Of a stretch of 64,000 nucleotides of DNA, positions 16,951-24,777 are shown piece by piece. Source of the DNA: Myxococcus dinghuensis. GTDB taxonomy: Bacteria; Myxococcota; Myxococcia; Myxococcales; Myxococcaceae. Each line of letters begins with the position of its first letter. The first letter of the stretch is position 1. The notes beneath the pieces are model-generated. The model saw only the letters and a program-made list of their open reading frames with translations, was not told the DNA's origin and searched no databases. Made by a program: the position numbers and the translations under genes. Location: positions 124,001 to 188,000 of the forward strand of contig NZ_JAKCFB010000013.1 in the NCBI RefSeq assembly GCF_024198235.1. The letters are read 5' to 3'.

Positions 16951-19050
16951 TCAAGCGGCGAAGTATTTGTGCCCCCTTCGGACCACAGCCCCCCGGGCGG
17001 ACAACAGGGTGAGTGCTTCCTGGGCGAGCTCCGCGGGGGCCGACAGGGCGGCGGTCAGCTCGGCGAGCGAGCGACCTCGGACGGCCGTGCGGACCTCCGC
17101 GAGCATCTGCCCACACAGGGCCTCGACCGGCGAGCGCGCCGGGACGGGACGCGCGGGCTCCGCGGGACGGACGGCGGGCGCCTGCGGCTGCGGCGGAGGC
17201 GCGCCCATGGCCACCAGCGCCGCCTGCACCGGGGAGAGCCGGGACTGCTGGGCGGCGGGCGGCGGCCTCGGCTGCGCCTGCGCGGGGGGAACGGGGACAC
17301 CCGGACGCGCCCCGGGGGACTGGGGCACCGTCGCGACCGGCCGGGCCGGGGGCGCGCCCGAGGCGCCCATCAGGCTGCTGAGTGACGAGCCGCGGGGAGC
17401 GCCCTGCGGGACGACGGCTCCCGGCTGCGAGCCCGCCGCGCTCCGGGCCACCGCGCCCACCACGGCGTACGCGGAGGCGTCCTGCCCCGCGCGCGCGACA
17501 CCGCCCGCCTGCGCCCCGGTCGACGTCGAAGCGCCGGTTCCACCGTGCGCGGCGACCATCGTCCTGGCGACCGCGTGCACGGGAGCCGCCATGTCCGAGC
17601 CCGCGTGCGCCGCCGTCATCGCGGAGCCTGCGTGTCCCGGGGCCGCGCCACGCACGGCCCCCCCGGTCACGGGGGCCACCACCGCGACGGGAACCTGCAC
17701 CGGAGCCGGCGCCGCCACCGCGCGGGGCGCGTCCAGCCGCGCGCGCACCGGCCGGACCGGCAGCGTCGCCAGCCGGCGGATCTCCCGGCGGCGGTGGGTC
17801 TCGTCCAGGTCCACCACGGCGGAGACGTCCTGCCCCAGGATGCGGGACAGGCTCTGGGACGCGGCCTTGCGCACGCGCGGCTCCCGGTCCCCGAGCGCCC
17901 CCAGCAGCAGGGTGCGCGCGTTCTCGCCGCTGCCCGCGCCGAGCGCCAGCGCCGCCAGCGAGCGGACCTCCGGGTCGGTGTCGTGGATGGCCTCCTCGCC
18001 GAGCCGCCGCGCCGTCTCGCCCTCCAGGCCCAGGGCCAGCAGCGACGCGCGCCGGCGCACCGAGCGATCCGGATCCTTCATCGCCTGCGCCAGGTGCGGC
18101 GCCGCGTCCCGGGGCGCCAGCGTCAACAGCGCCTTGAGCGCGGCGATGCGGACCTCCGGCACGGGCGAGGCCAGCAGCGGGGACACCACCTGCGCGCCCT
18201 CCTCCCGGCACAGCGCCGCGAACGCCTGGAGCAGCGCCACCTGCGCGGTGGCGTCCGTCTCCGCGTGCAGCGCCGTGGCCAGCGCGGGCGCGGCGGAGGG
18301 CTGGGCCAGCGCCTTGAGCCGCTCGGCGGCGCGCACGCGGGCCGCGGCGTCCGGCGCGGACAGCTCCCGCACCGAGAAGCCGAACAGCGTCTCGTCCGAG
18401 GGCGTGCCGATGCCCCCGTGCGACGACGACAGCTCCGCCAACTGCGCCGCGCTCACGCCCAGCCGTCCCTCCTGCCGGAAGCGCTGCGCCTCGCGGGCCA
18501 CGGGCGACAGGCCCTCCAGGAGCGGCTCCAGGAGCGCCGTGGGCATGGGAGCTGGCGCCTCGGGCGCGGACACCTTCGCGAACTCACCCGTCAGGGCGAC
18601 GGCGGGGCCCCGCGTGGGGACCAGCACCGCCGACGCCGCGCGCGGAGCGTCCCCGCGCAGCAACGCCTCGCTGCGCAGCTGGGAGATGAACGAGGCCAGG
18701 TCGAAGCCCAGGTCGTCGTCCTCCGCGTCGCGCTCCTGCGTCGAGGCGCGCAGCCGGCTGGCGTCCAGCAGCTTCTCCATGAGCTGGTTGCGCTCGCCGC
18801 GCAGCGCCTGCGTCAGCCGCACGGACTCCTCGCGCTCCGCCTGCGCCCGTCCGACGCGCACCTCCAGCTCCGCCACCTCGCGGCGCAGCTCCAGCTCGCG
18901 CTGGTGTGCCTCCGCCAACTCCCGCTTGAGGTGCTCCATCTCCTCGCGCGTCGAGTTGAGCTCGCTGAGCAGTTGCTCGGCGCGCGCCTCGAAGTAGACA
19001 ATTTTTTCGAGCGCGCTCTTGAGCAGCGCGTCCGGACGCTCGTCGCTCAC
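16951..19050 (-). CDS. pomY: PomY, HEAT-repeat and coiled-coil division-site protein
   Basis: A 699-residue protein with the three parts known for PomY: an N-terminal coiled coil (about residues 5-95), a HEAT-repeat region (about 200-450; repeated units such as DPEVRSLAALALGAG and DREPRVRKAASQSL) and a long Pro/Ala-rich disordered tail (about 465-640). In M. xanthus PomY joins PomX, stimulates PomZ ATP hydrolysis, forms condensates and nucleates FtsZ. The open frame extends to 19113, but GTG 19050 (MSDERPDALLKSALEK) starts the coiled coil and follows a GAGG-type site, so I prefer it. The last 60 residues regain order. It is the first gene of the pomYZX run. Confidence 0.94.
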   Translation of the reverse strand: MSDERPDALLKSALEKIVYFEARAEQLLSELNSTREEMEHLKRELAEAHQRELELRREVAELEVRVGRAQAEREESVRLTQALRGERNQLMEKLLDASRLRASTQERDAEDDDLGFDLASFISQLRSEALLRGDAPRAASAVLVPTRGPAVALTGEFAKVSAPEAPAPMPTALLEPLLEGLSPVAREAQRFRQEGRLGVSAAQLAELSSSHGGIGTPSDETLFGFSVRELSAPDAAARVRAAERLKALAQPSAAPALATALHAETDATAQVALLQAFAALCREEGAQVVSPLLASPVPEVRIAALKALLTLAPRDAAPHLAQAMKDPDRSVRRRASLLALGLEGETARRLGEEAIHDTDPEVRSLAALALGAGSGENARTLLLGALGDREPRVRKAASQSLSRILGQDVSAVVDLDETHRRREIRRLATLPVRPVRARLDAPRAVAAPAPVQVPVAVVAPVTGGAVRGAAPGHAGSAMTAAHAGSDMAAPVHAVARTMVAAHGGTGASTSTGAQAGGVARAGQDASAYAVVGAVARSAAGSQPGAVVPQGAPRGSSLSSLMGASGAPPARPVATVPQSPGARPGVPVPPAQAQPRPPPAAQQSRLSPVQAALVAMGAPPPQPQAPAVRPAEPARPVPARSPVEALCGQMLAEVRTAVRGRSLAELTAALSAPAELAQEALTLLSARGAVVRRGHKYFAA

Positions 19051-19202
19051 GACCTCAACGGCCCTCCCCGCGAGGCAGCGCGGTGCCCCCCGGACCCACC
19101 GGGGGGCGCCCACCCTACGTCAGACATCCCACCTTCGTAAACCACGGAAACACCAGGGCTTTTCCGTGAACCCGCCGCGCGTGCCATTGACAACCGCGCG
19201 CG

Positions 19203-19218
19203 GGCCGGATTTTCGGCC
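19203..19218. repeat. Hairpin GGCCG-GATTTT-CGGCC, copy 1
   Basis: Five-base inverted repeat with a six-base AT-rich loop. A second copy with nearly the same loop (GATTCT) lies 239 bp downstream at 19442-19459 in the same gene-free region. Confidence 0.55.
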
Positions 19219-19441
19219 CCGGGCGCGCCCCCTACCTCATCCCACCCGGGCCCGGGAGGCCCCGCCCCCCGCCCCGCGCCACCACCCCGAGTGCGGGCGA
19301 GCGACAGCCGACGTCCAACACCGGACGGACGCGCCCGCGCGGCGTCTCGCGCCCCCGGAAGCGCCGCGCGCGACACACGCCGCGACCTCGCGCCCGGCAC
19401 GCTCCGTCTGCGCCCCGACGCACGCGGAGCCAGCGCCGCGC

Positions 19442-19459
19442 AGGCCGGATTCTCGGCCT
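19442..19459. repeat. Hairpin AGGCCG-GATTCT-CGGCCT, copy 2
   Basis: Six-base perfect inverted repeat with loop GATTCT, sharing its core with the copy at 19203-19218. Two copies of one loop sequence in an otherwise non-repetitive region hint at a protein-binding or structured element. Confidence 0.55.
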
Positions 19460-19618
19460 CCGGCGCCGTTTCTGCCCACCCCTGGCGCAAGCCCGCGAAA
19501 CGGCGCGGCGACCCACGCCGGAAGACCTCCGCCCGCGCCCCGCGACACCCGCCCCGCGAGGCGCGGACCGGCGCGTGTTCCGGACCGCTTCGACACACCA
19601 TTTCCGGATCCACCTGAA

Positions 19619-19640
19619 TGTCAGACCCCACCCGTAGTCT
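19619..19640 (+). promoter_or_regulatory. PafBC-type damage promoter candidate for the XRE gene
   Basis: TGTCAGAC (19619-19626), an eight-base spacer, then TAGTCT (19635-19640). This fits the mycobacterial LexA-independent promoter TTGTCRGTG-N8-TAnnnT in its core TGTCR, its exact N8 spacing and its TAnnnT. The same layout stands before the DNA ligase gene at 39590-39611. It lies 99 bases before the XRE start codon. The left box and the -10 also form a CAGAC-N10-GTCTG inverted repeat. Confidence 0.5.
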
Positions 19641-19739
19641 GTGTTCCACGAGGCACCGAACCCGAAGTCACTTCTCCCCGGAACCTCTCCGCCGAAGCGC
19701 GGGGGGCGAAGCCCTCTTTCCGACAGGTTTCCGCACGCC

Positions 19740-20099
19740 ATGGAACAACGACTGGCCACCATCATTGGAAATGCAGTTCGCGCGGCGCGGCAGCGGCTGG
19801 AGCTCACCCAGGCCGACGTGGCCGAGCGCGTGGGTATCGCCACCGAGGTCTACGGTCGCCTCGAGCGCGGCCACATGCTGCCCAGCGTCCGCACGTTGAG
19901 GAAGCTGTGCCTGGTCCTCAACTGCTCCTCGGACGTGCTGCTCGGCATGGCGGGCGTGGAAGGCGCGCCCGCGCTCGCCGAGGATCCGCCCGAGTACCGC
20001 GAGCGCCCCGAGGTCCGCCGCCTGCTGCGCACCGTGCGCAAGCTCGACGCGCCGCGCCTGCGGCTGCTGGGGCAGGTCGCGCACGCCCTCGAGCCGTGA
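19740..20099 (+). CDS. Small XRE-family helix-turn-helix regulator
   Basis: A 119-residue DNA-binding protein. Residues about 8-65 form a Cro/C1-type helix-turn-helix: GNAVRAARQRLELTQADVAERVGIATEVYGRLERGHMLPSVRTLRKLCLVLN is spread over the five helices, with the recognition helix near GIATEVYGRLERG. The C-terminal 50 residues (PEYRERPEVRRLLRTVRKLD) are likely a short dimerisation helix pair. There is no protease or metabolite domain. ATG 19740 is the first start consistent with the HTH fold; no strong ribosome binding site is seen. A long leader and a damage-type promoter candidate lie upstream, and a nested hairpin follows the stop. Targets are unknown. Confidence 0.9.
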   Translation: MEQRLATIIGNAVRAARQRLELTQADVAERVGIATEVYGRLERGHMLPSVRTLRKLCLVLNCSSDVLLGMAGVEGAPALAEDPPEYRERPEVRRLLRTVRKLDAPRLRLLGQVAHALEP

Positions 20100-20110
20100 G
20101 CACGCGCACG

Positions 20111-20165
20111 CGCCCCCGCGGCGGGCCTCGCTTCGCGCCAATGCGAGGCACCGCGAGCGGGGGCG
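20111..20165 (+). terminator. Nested hairpin after the XRE gene
   Basis: Outer arms CGCCCCCGC (20111-20119) and GCGGGGGCG (20157-20165) pair perfectly over nine bases. Inside them, GCCTCGC (20125-20131) pairs with GCGAGGC (20143-20149). It begins 12 bases after the XRE stop codon. There is no T-run, so termination may need Rho, or the structure may stabilise the 3' end. Confidence 0.6.
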
Positions 20166-20230
20166 GTCGTGACAGCGCCGGGTGGAGGTAGACCCGGGCG
20201 CTGATTCGAGGGGGAAGCGGACGCGCGGGG

Positions 20231-20246
20231 TTGCGCGTTTTCGCAA
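20231..20246. promoter_or_regulatory. Inverted repeat upstream of the desaturase
   Basis: TTGCG, six-base AT-rich spacer CGTTTT, CGCAA, centred about 65 bases before the desaturase start codon. Its position suits an operator or the -35 region of the desaturase promoter. No regulator can be assigned. Confidence 0.3.
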
Positions 20247-20302
20247 TCGCTTGGCGCATGGAATGAAGCGGCGGGAAATGGCCGGACCTACCCTCGTCCG
20301 CC

Positions 20303-21199
20303 ATGAACCGCCCCCAGTCGGCTCCCGCCTTCGACCTGCCTCAACTCGCGGTGCACGCGCTGTGGTGGGTGTGGTTCCCGTCCTTCGTCTTGAGCTGGGA
20401 CGCGCTGGGCGTCTGGCAACGCGTGGGGATGTGCGTCATCGGCTGGGCCGTGCTGTTCTGGAACTACGCCGTGCTGCACAATCACATGCACGTGTCCATG
20501 GCCCGGCCCCGGCTGGCGCACTGGGTCGTGTCGCGCACGCTCGGCATGGCCTGCGGCTTCCCGTATCGCGGCTACTACATCCACCACTTCAACCACCACC
20601 GGTACAACGACGGGCCGGGGGACTGGGGCCAGCGGCGCCCGGGCGAGGGCGTGGCGCGCTACTGCCTGCGCTCCGCGCTCACGCCGTGGTTCTGGCCGTT
20701 CGAGGCGGTGGGCAACGTGTGGCGCTGGGCGAAGAAGCGCAACCAGCGCGCGGAGCTGGCCTTCGACTTCCTGCTGGTGGATGGCGCCGTGCTGGCCCTC
20801 ATCGTCTGGCGGCCCGCCATGGGACTGGCGTGGTGGGGAGTGTTGCTGGTGGGACAGGTCTGTATCCACTGGCTCAACCTGGCCGCCCACTTCGAGACGG
20901 ACGCCTCCCAGCGGGCCGCCCTGGGCACGACGTCCACTTCCCGTCTGTACAACCTGTTCTTTTTCAATGCGGGTCATCACCAGGTCCACCACCTGAAGCC
21001 CCAGCTCCCCTGGAGGGACCTGCCCGAGGCCACGGAGGCGATGGCCGCCACGGCGCTGGTCCGTCCAGAGCTGGTGACTTCCCTGTCCCCCATCAATCCC
21101 TTCTGGGTGGCCAAGGTGGCGAAGCGCTATTCTGCCGAGCCGTGCGATCGGCAGACGGCGTCGACGATTACTTCCGGGACCCCCTCGGCCGTTATCTAG
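20303..21199 (+). CDS. Membrane fatty acid desaturase family protein
   Basis: A 298-residue membrane di-iron enzyme that would insert a double bond or hydroxyl into a fatty acyl or related lipid chain. The three His boxes are HNHMH (near residue 58), HHFNHHRYND (near 94) and HHQVHH (near 228); four to five hydrophobic helices lie between them. Length and box spacing fit the fatty acid desaturase superfamily. The last 20 residues overlap the start of the downstream AraC-type gene by 58 bases. ATG 20303 starts the protein directly before the first hydrophobic segment. Lipid substrate and electron donor cannot be read from sequence. Co-transcription with the downstream regulator is likely. Confidence 0.9.
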   Translation: MNRPQSAPAFDLPQLAVHALWWVWFPSFVLSWDALGVWQRVGMCVIGWAVLFWNYAVLHNHMHVSMARPRLAHWVVSRTLGMACGFPYRGYYIHHFNHHRYNDGPGDWGQRRPGEGVARYCLRSALTPWFWPFEAVGNVWRWAKKRNQRAELAFDFLLVDGAVLALIVWRPAMGLAWWGVLLVGQVCIHWLNLAAHFETDASQRAALGTTSTSRLYNLFFFNAGHHQVHHLKPQLPWRDLPEATEAMAATALVRPELVTSLSPINPFWVAKVAKRYSAEPCDRQTASTITSGTPSAVI

Positions 21200-22041
21200 T
21201 CGGGGAAGGGTTCCTGCATTGGTACGCAGCCGCGGACCTGTGCGGCTTCATCCTCTGGGGTCGCCCGGGTGAGGCGCACGTGCGCCGGCTGGTGAACGTG
21301 CTCGACGTGGAGCTGGCGCCCGCGGCGCCGCATGCCTCGCTGGTGGACGCGCGCCGGCTGGAGGCCGCGGACCCGGCCGCGTTCGCGGTGCTGGTGAAGT
21401 ACATGCAGGCGCGGGAGAAGTCCTTCAGCACGTCCGTGCAGCGCCAGGCGCTGGTGCGGCCGGAGGGCGTCGCGGGCGCGGTGGTGGGCGGGTTCTACAC
21501 GCTGCTGACGGGGGCCTATCCCAGCAAGGTGTTCACGGATCCCGCCGTGGCGCTGGCGTGGCTGGGCCAGCCGGAGGCGACGGCGGCGCCGCTCCTGTCG
21601 AAGCTCAACGAGCTGGTGGCGGAGGCCACCGGCCAGTCGCCGCTCCTGCGCGAGCTGCACCAGGCGATGAAGGGCAAGCTGCCGGACATCAACCTGTCGG
21701 ACGTGGCCCGGGAGATGGGCATGTCCGAGCGCACGCTCCAGCGCCGGCTGAAGGACGCGGGCACGTCCTTCCAGGCGGAGCTCAACGCCGTGCAGGTGCG
21801 CATGGCGCAGGCGCTGCTGCTGGAGACGGATATGAAGCTCACCGCCGTGGCGGTGGAGGTGGGCTGCGCGTCGCTCCAGCACTTCAGCAGCCTGTTCCGC
21901 AAGCTGGTGGGCGAGTCCCCCAGCGCGTGGCGCGAGCGGCAGCAGGGGCGCGCGTCCGGGGAGCCCGAACCGGAGGAGGCCGCCGAGCCGGCCGCCGACG
22001 AGGGCCCCCGCGGCGGCCCCAGCAGCGCCACCGGTCAGTAG
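21142..22041 (+). CDS. AraC-type transcriptional regulator
   Basis: A 299-residue regulator. The C-terminal AraC helix-turn-helix pair lies at about residues 185-270 (INLSDVAREMGMSERTLQRRLKDAG and LTAVAVEVGCASLQHFSSLFRKLVGESPSAWR). The N-terminal 150 residues resemble a STAS-like fold (FILWGRPGEAHVRRLVNVLD, FAVLVKYMQARE) rather than a cupin, so the input is probably a protein or nucleotide contact, not a sugar. The tail is Glu/Ala/Pro-rich. GTG 21142 is the only start compatible with the full N-terminal domain, and it lies inside the desaturase coding region (58-base overlap), implying coupled expression. It may regulate the desaturase or distant genes. Confidence 0.85.
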   Translation: MRSADGVDDYFRDPLGRYLVGEGFLHWYAAADLCGFILWGRPGEAHVRRLVNVLDVELAPAAPHASLVDARRLEAADPAAFAVLVKYMQAREKSFSTSVQRQALVRPEGVAGAVVGGFYTLLTGAYPSKVFTDPAVALAWLGQPEATAAPLLSKLNELVAEATGQSPLLRELHQAMKGKLPDINLSDVAREMGMSERTLQRRLKDAGTSFQAELNAVQVRMAQALLLETDMKLTAVAVEVGCASLQHFSSLFRKLVGESPSAWRERQQGRASGEPEPEEAAEPAADEGPRGGPSSATGQ

Positions 22042-22069
22042 TCCGCCGCGCCTGCCACGACGGGCCCGG

Positions 22070-23413
22070 TCAGCTCGGGCTGGCGGCCGGCAGGCGCAGC
22101 ACGAAGCGCGCGCCGCCCCCCGGCCGGTTCTCCGCGGCCAGCGAGCCGCCGACGCGGGCCAGGTACTCGCGGCACAGCGCGAGCCCCAGGCCGGTGCCCT
22201 TGCCCGCGGACTTGGTGGTGAAGAAGGGGTCGAACATGCGCGGCAGGACGGCGTCGGGGATGCCAGGGCCGTTGTCCTCCACCTCCAGCACCACCCCGCC
22301 CTCCTCGCGCCGCGCCCGCAGCACGACGACGCAGGGGTGGCGCCCCGCCTGGGGCTGGAACTGGGCGGCGTCGAGCGCGTCCGCCGCGTTGAGCAGCAGG
22401 TTCACCACCACCTGCACCAGGTGCCGCTGGCTCAACCGCACGCGCGGCACGTCCAGGGCCACCTCGCGCACCACGCGGCACAGGCTGCGCAGGCGCACCG
22501 AGGCCAGCCGCTCCGCCTCCCCCAGCGCGTCCTCCAGCGAGCACGCCTCGTCCGTGTCCGTCGTCTCGCGGGAGAAGCGCTTCAGGTCGGTGACGATCTG
22601 CTGGATGCGCAGCACGCCCTGCCCCGTCTCGTCGAGCACGCGCTGCAGCTCCTCCAGGTCCGGCGCGGGGTCCCTCAGCGCGTCCGTCAGGAAGTGCAGG
22701 TTGGACTTCACGTAGGCCAGCGGGTTGTTCACCTCGTGCGCCACGCCCGCGGCCAGCCGCCCCATCAGCGCCAGCCGCTCCGTCTCCGAGTAGCTGCGCT
22801 CGGCCTCGGCGCGCAGCCGCTCGCTCCGCGCCAGCCGCTCCAGCGCCGCCGTGCGCTCGCGCTCCGCCTGGCGCTCGGCGATGCGCATGCGCCGGTACAG
22901 CTTCCCGCCGAAGATGGCCACCCACGCCATGAAGAGGAAGACGGTGACCTGCCCCGTCATCTCGTGGGGCTCGCCGTCCGCCCACCACGCCGCGCCCACC
23001 ACGCCCACCAGCGTGAGCAGCACCATGGCCCACACCGTCACCAGGTCTCCCGGCGTGAAGACGCCGACGATGAGCGGCATGGCGAGCAGCAGCGGGAACA
23101 GCGGGCTCGACAGCCCCCCGGTGAAGAAGATGTCCAGCGCGAGCGCGGCCAGGCTGAACACGCCGGAGAGGGTGCTCACGCGCTGGATGGACAGCTTCCA
23201 AGGCCGCATCACCAGGGCGATGCCCACGAGCAGCGCGGACCAGCCCACGTGGATGAACAGCACCTCCGGCACGAAGCGGCCGAACATCAGCGGCTGCGTG
23301 AGCACCGACAACAGGATGACCCCCGCCGACACGATGAAGCCCCGGCGCTTCAAGCCCAGGTGCGGCTCGATGACGGCTCCCCCCGGCCCCGTGACGGCGC
23401 TGAACAACGGCAC
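22070..23413 (-). CDS. Membrane-bound sensor histidine kinase
   Basis: A 447-residue kinase. Residues about 25-170 hold five to six membrane helices with almost no extracytoplasmic loops, suggesting the membrane itself or a small ligand as signal. A coiled coil (about 170-210) leads to the HisKA domain with His226 in GVAHEVNNPLAY, then an HATPase with NLLLNAADAL, EDNGPGIP and GTGLGLALC. The HEVNNPLAY form of the H box is the class often seen in myxobacterial kinases. GTG 23413 has a strong GGGGAGGGG site and lies 13 bp after the glutathione S-transferase gene, so PLD-like protein, GST and this kinase form one operon. No response regulator is adjacent. Confidence 0.92.
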   Translation of the reverse strand: MPLFSAVTGPGGAVIEPHLGLKRRGFIVSAGVILLSVLTQPLMFGRFVPEVLFIHVGWSALLVGIALVMRPWKLSIQRVSTLSGVFSLAALALDIFFTGGLSSPLFPLLLAMPLIVGVFTPGDLVTVWAMVLLTLVGVVGAAWWADGEPHEMTGQVTVFLFMAWVAIFGGKLYRRMRIAERQAERERTAALERLARSERLRAEAERSYSETERLALMGRLAAGVAHEVNNPLAYVKSNLHFLTDALRDPAPDLEELQRVLDETGQGVLRIQQIVTDLKRFSRETTDTDEACSLEDALGEAERLASVRLRSLCRVVREVALDVPRVRLSQRHLVQVVVNLLLNAADALDAAQFQPQAGRHPCVVVLRARREEGGVVLEVEDNGPGIPDAVLPRMFDPFFTTKSAGKGTGLGLALCREYLARVGGSLAAENRPGGGARFVLRLPAASPS

Positions 23414-23426
23414 GTCGCCCCCTCCC

Positions 23427-24035
23427 CTAGGCCTGGAGGGCCCGACGCGCGGCGGGGCGGGCCAGCTGGCGCTCCATGTACGCGCGCAGCACCGGGAAGT
23501 CCGCGAGCAGGCCCATGCCCGAGGCCCAGTTGAGGATGGAGGCCATCACCACGTCCGCGGCGGTGAAGCGCTCGCCGACGAGGAACTCGCGGCCCGACAG
23601 CCGCGTCTCCAGCACGCGGGAGATGTCCGTGAAGCGCTTCTTCCCCCGCTCCGCCTCCGCGGGGACCCGCTCATGCTCGGGGAGGTAGCGGCTGTGCGCC
23701 GAGTAGGCGGACAGCGGCGGCTCCATGGTCGCCATACAGAACATGAGCCATTGGTAATACTCCGCGCGCTCGGGTGAGCCATGCGTGGGGGCCAGGCCCT
23801 TGTCCGGATACTTGTCCGCCACGTGCATGAGGATGGCGGCGGACTCGAACATCGGGTGGCCGTCGTCCTCGAGGGCGGGCAGCGAGCCCAGCGGGTGGAT
23901 GCGCAGGTATTCGGGGCGCTTGTGCTCGCGCTGCAGCACGTCGACCGGGACCAGCTCGTAGGGCACGCCCAGCTCCTCGAGCACCCAGCGGGGGCGGGTG
24001 GCTCGGGAGTTGGGGGCGAAGTAGAGCTTCATCAT
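23427..24035 (-). CDS. Glutathione S-transferase family protein
   Basis: A 202-residue soluble protein with the two-part GST fold. The thioredoxin-like N-terminal domain (about residues 1-80) begins MMKLYFAPNSRATRP and has LGSLPALEDDG, whose cis-Pro contacts glutathione, and ESAAILMHVADKYPD. The helical C-terminal domain (about 90-200) includes REFLVGERFTAADVVMASILNW, the N-capping-box region of GSTs. The start ATG 24035 overlaps the stop of the PLD-like gene (ATGA), so the two are coupled. Substrate is unknown; the combination with a PLD-like protein suggests lipid or electrophile metabolism, which is only inference. Confidence 0.92.
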   Translation of the reverse strand: MMKLYFAPNSRATRPRWVLEELGVPYELVPVDVLQREHKRPEYLRIHPLGSLPALEDDGHPMFESAAILMHVADKYPDKGLAPTHGSPERAEYYQWLMFCMATMEPPLSAYSAHSRYLPEHERVPAEAERGKKRFTDISRVLETRLSGREFLVGERFTAADVVMASILNWASGMGLLADFPVLRAYMERQLARPAARRALQA

Positions 24036-24691
24036 CTGCGGGGTGACTCCGAGGTGTGGCGCGCGAGCCGACGGGCCTTGCCCAGCCGCCCGGCGCGGCG
24101 CGAGCTTCGCATCTCCCGGCGCTTCGTGGGGGCCGCGCCGATGGGGTCCGGACACACCGCGCGCAGCCGGCACCCCTTGCATTCCGCCCCGCTCCAGATG
24201 GCCTCGTAGAGCGCCGTCACCCGGTCGATGACGTCGAAGTCCTCCGTGGCGAAGCCCAGCTCGAAGTTGCGCGCGGTGTCCGCCTTGGCGCCCAGCCCGG
24301 CCCCCGTGAGGTTGGCGCTCCCCAGGTACACCCACGCCCCGTCCACGAGCACCGCCTTGAAGTGGACCCGGGGACAGACCTTGAGCGAAAGGCCGCCCTC
24401 CACCAGGCGCGCCCGCGCGTCGAAGGCCGCCCGGAACGGATGGCTGGGCAGCTCCGCGTGCAACAGCCGCAGCGACACGCCCCGCGCCGCCAGCCCGTCC
24501 AACACCTCCACCAACGGCACGAAGCGCCCCTTCGACTCCACGTACATCGCCTTCACGTTCGCCGTGGCCAGCCACACCGACTCGCGCGCGTGCAGCAGCT
24601 TCTCCAGCACCACCTCGCGGTACAGGTCGCTCCCGGACAGCAACTCCGCCTCGATGGGTCGCATGTCCACCAACATCCCACACCCAACCAC
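24032..24691 (-). CDS. Phospholipase D-like domain protein with a C-terminal Cys cluster
   Basis: A 219-residue protein with one PLD-type HKD motif, VHFKAVLVDGAWVYLGSANLT (about residues 108-128), preceded by a beta-alpha region typical of the fold. A single HKD motif means it must dimerise to make an active site, as in Nuc-type endonucleases and other short PLD proteins. After the domain comes the Cys cluster SGAECKGCRLRAVCPDP, which may bind a metal, and a basic Arg/Lys-rich tail that would favour nucleic acid as substrate. GTG 24691 opens the frame; ATG 24676 and ATG 24664 are alternatives. It is divergent from the TetR gene and leads the operon with GST and a kinase. Confidence 0.82.
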   Translation of the reverse strand: MVGCGMLVDMRPIEAELLSGSDLYREVVLEKLLHARESVWLATANVKAMYVESKGRFVPLVEVLDGLAARGVSLRLLHAELPSHPFRAAFDARARLVEGGLSLKVCPRVHFKAVLVDGAWVYLGSANLTGAGLGAKADTARNFELGFATEDFDVIDRVTALYEAIWSGAECKGCRLRAVCPDPIGAAPTKRREMRSSRRAGRLGKARRLARHTSESPRR

Positions 24692-24720
24692 CTCACCTCA
24701 AACCCGGCCGTCCCCAGAAA

Positions 24721-24733
24721 TGACCCGAGGTCA
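24721..24733. promoter_or_regulatory. TetR operator candidate 1
   Basis: Perfect palindrome TGACC-CGA-GGTCA, placed directly upstream of the TTGACG -35 hexamer of the TetR gene and about 30 bases before the divergent PLD-like gene. An identical palindrome (same arms, same three-base spacer length) lies 44 bp downstream. Confidence 0.7.
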
Positions 24734-24734
24734 C

Positions 24735-24764
24735 TTGACGGAGCGTCTGGGCGTCACCTACTCA
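24735..24764 (+). promoter_or_regulatory. Candidate TetR promoter giving a leaderless mRNA
   Basis: TTGACG at 24735-24740 and TACTCA at 24759-24764 with an 18-base spacer. A start point about seven bases past the -10 would fall at the ATG (24771), and no ribosome binding site precedes that ATG. It sits between two identical operator palindromes. Confidence 0.45.
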
Positions 24765-24777
24765 TGACCCATGGTCA
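24765..24777. promoter_or_regulatory. TetR operator candidate 2, over the start codon
   Basis: Perfect palindrome TGACC-CAT-GGTCA. Its centre is the first base of the TetR start codon (A of ATG 24771) and the presumed transcription start. Repressor bound here would block initiation, giving tight autoregulation. Confidence 0.7.

Larger units (their letters stand above)
19051..19739. other. Gene-free 690-bp region between pomY and the XRE gene
   Basis: No reading frame here has convincing coding character; those open on both strands are Arg/Pro/Ala-rich products of very high GC. The region holds the divergent promoters of pomY and of the XRE gene, two near-identical small hairpins (19203-19218, 19442-19459) and a damage-type promoter candidate at 19619-19640. 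The rest shows nothing I can name. Confidence 0.7.
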
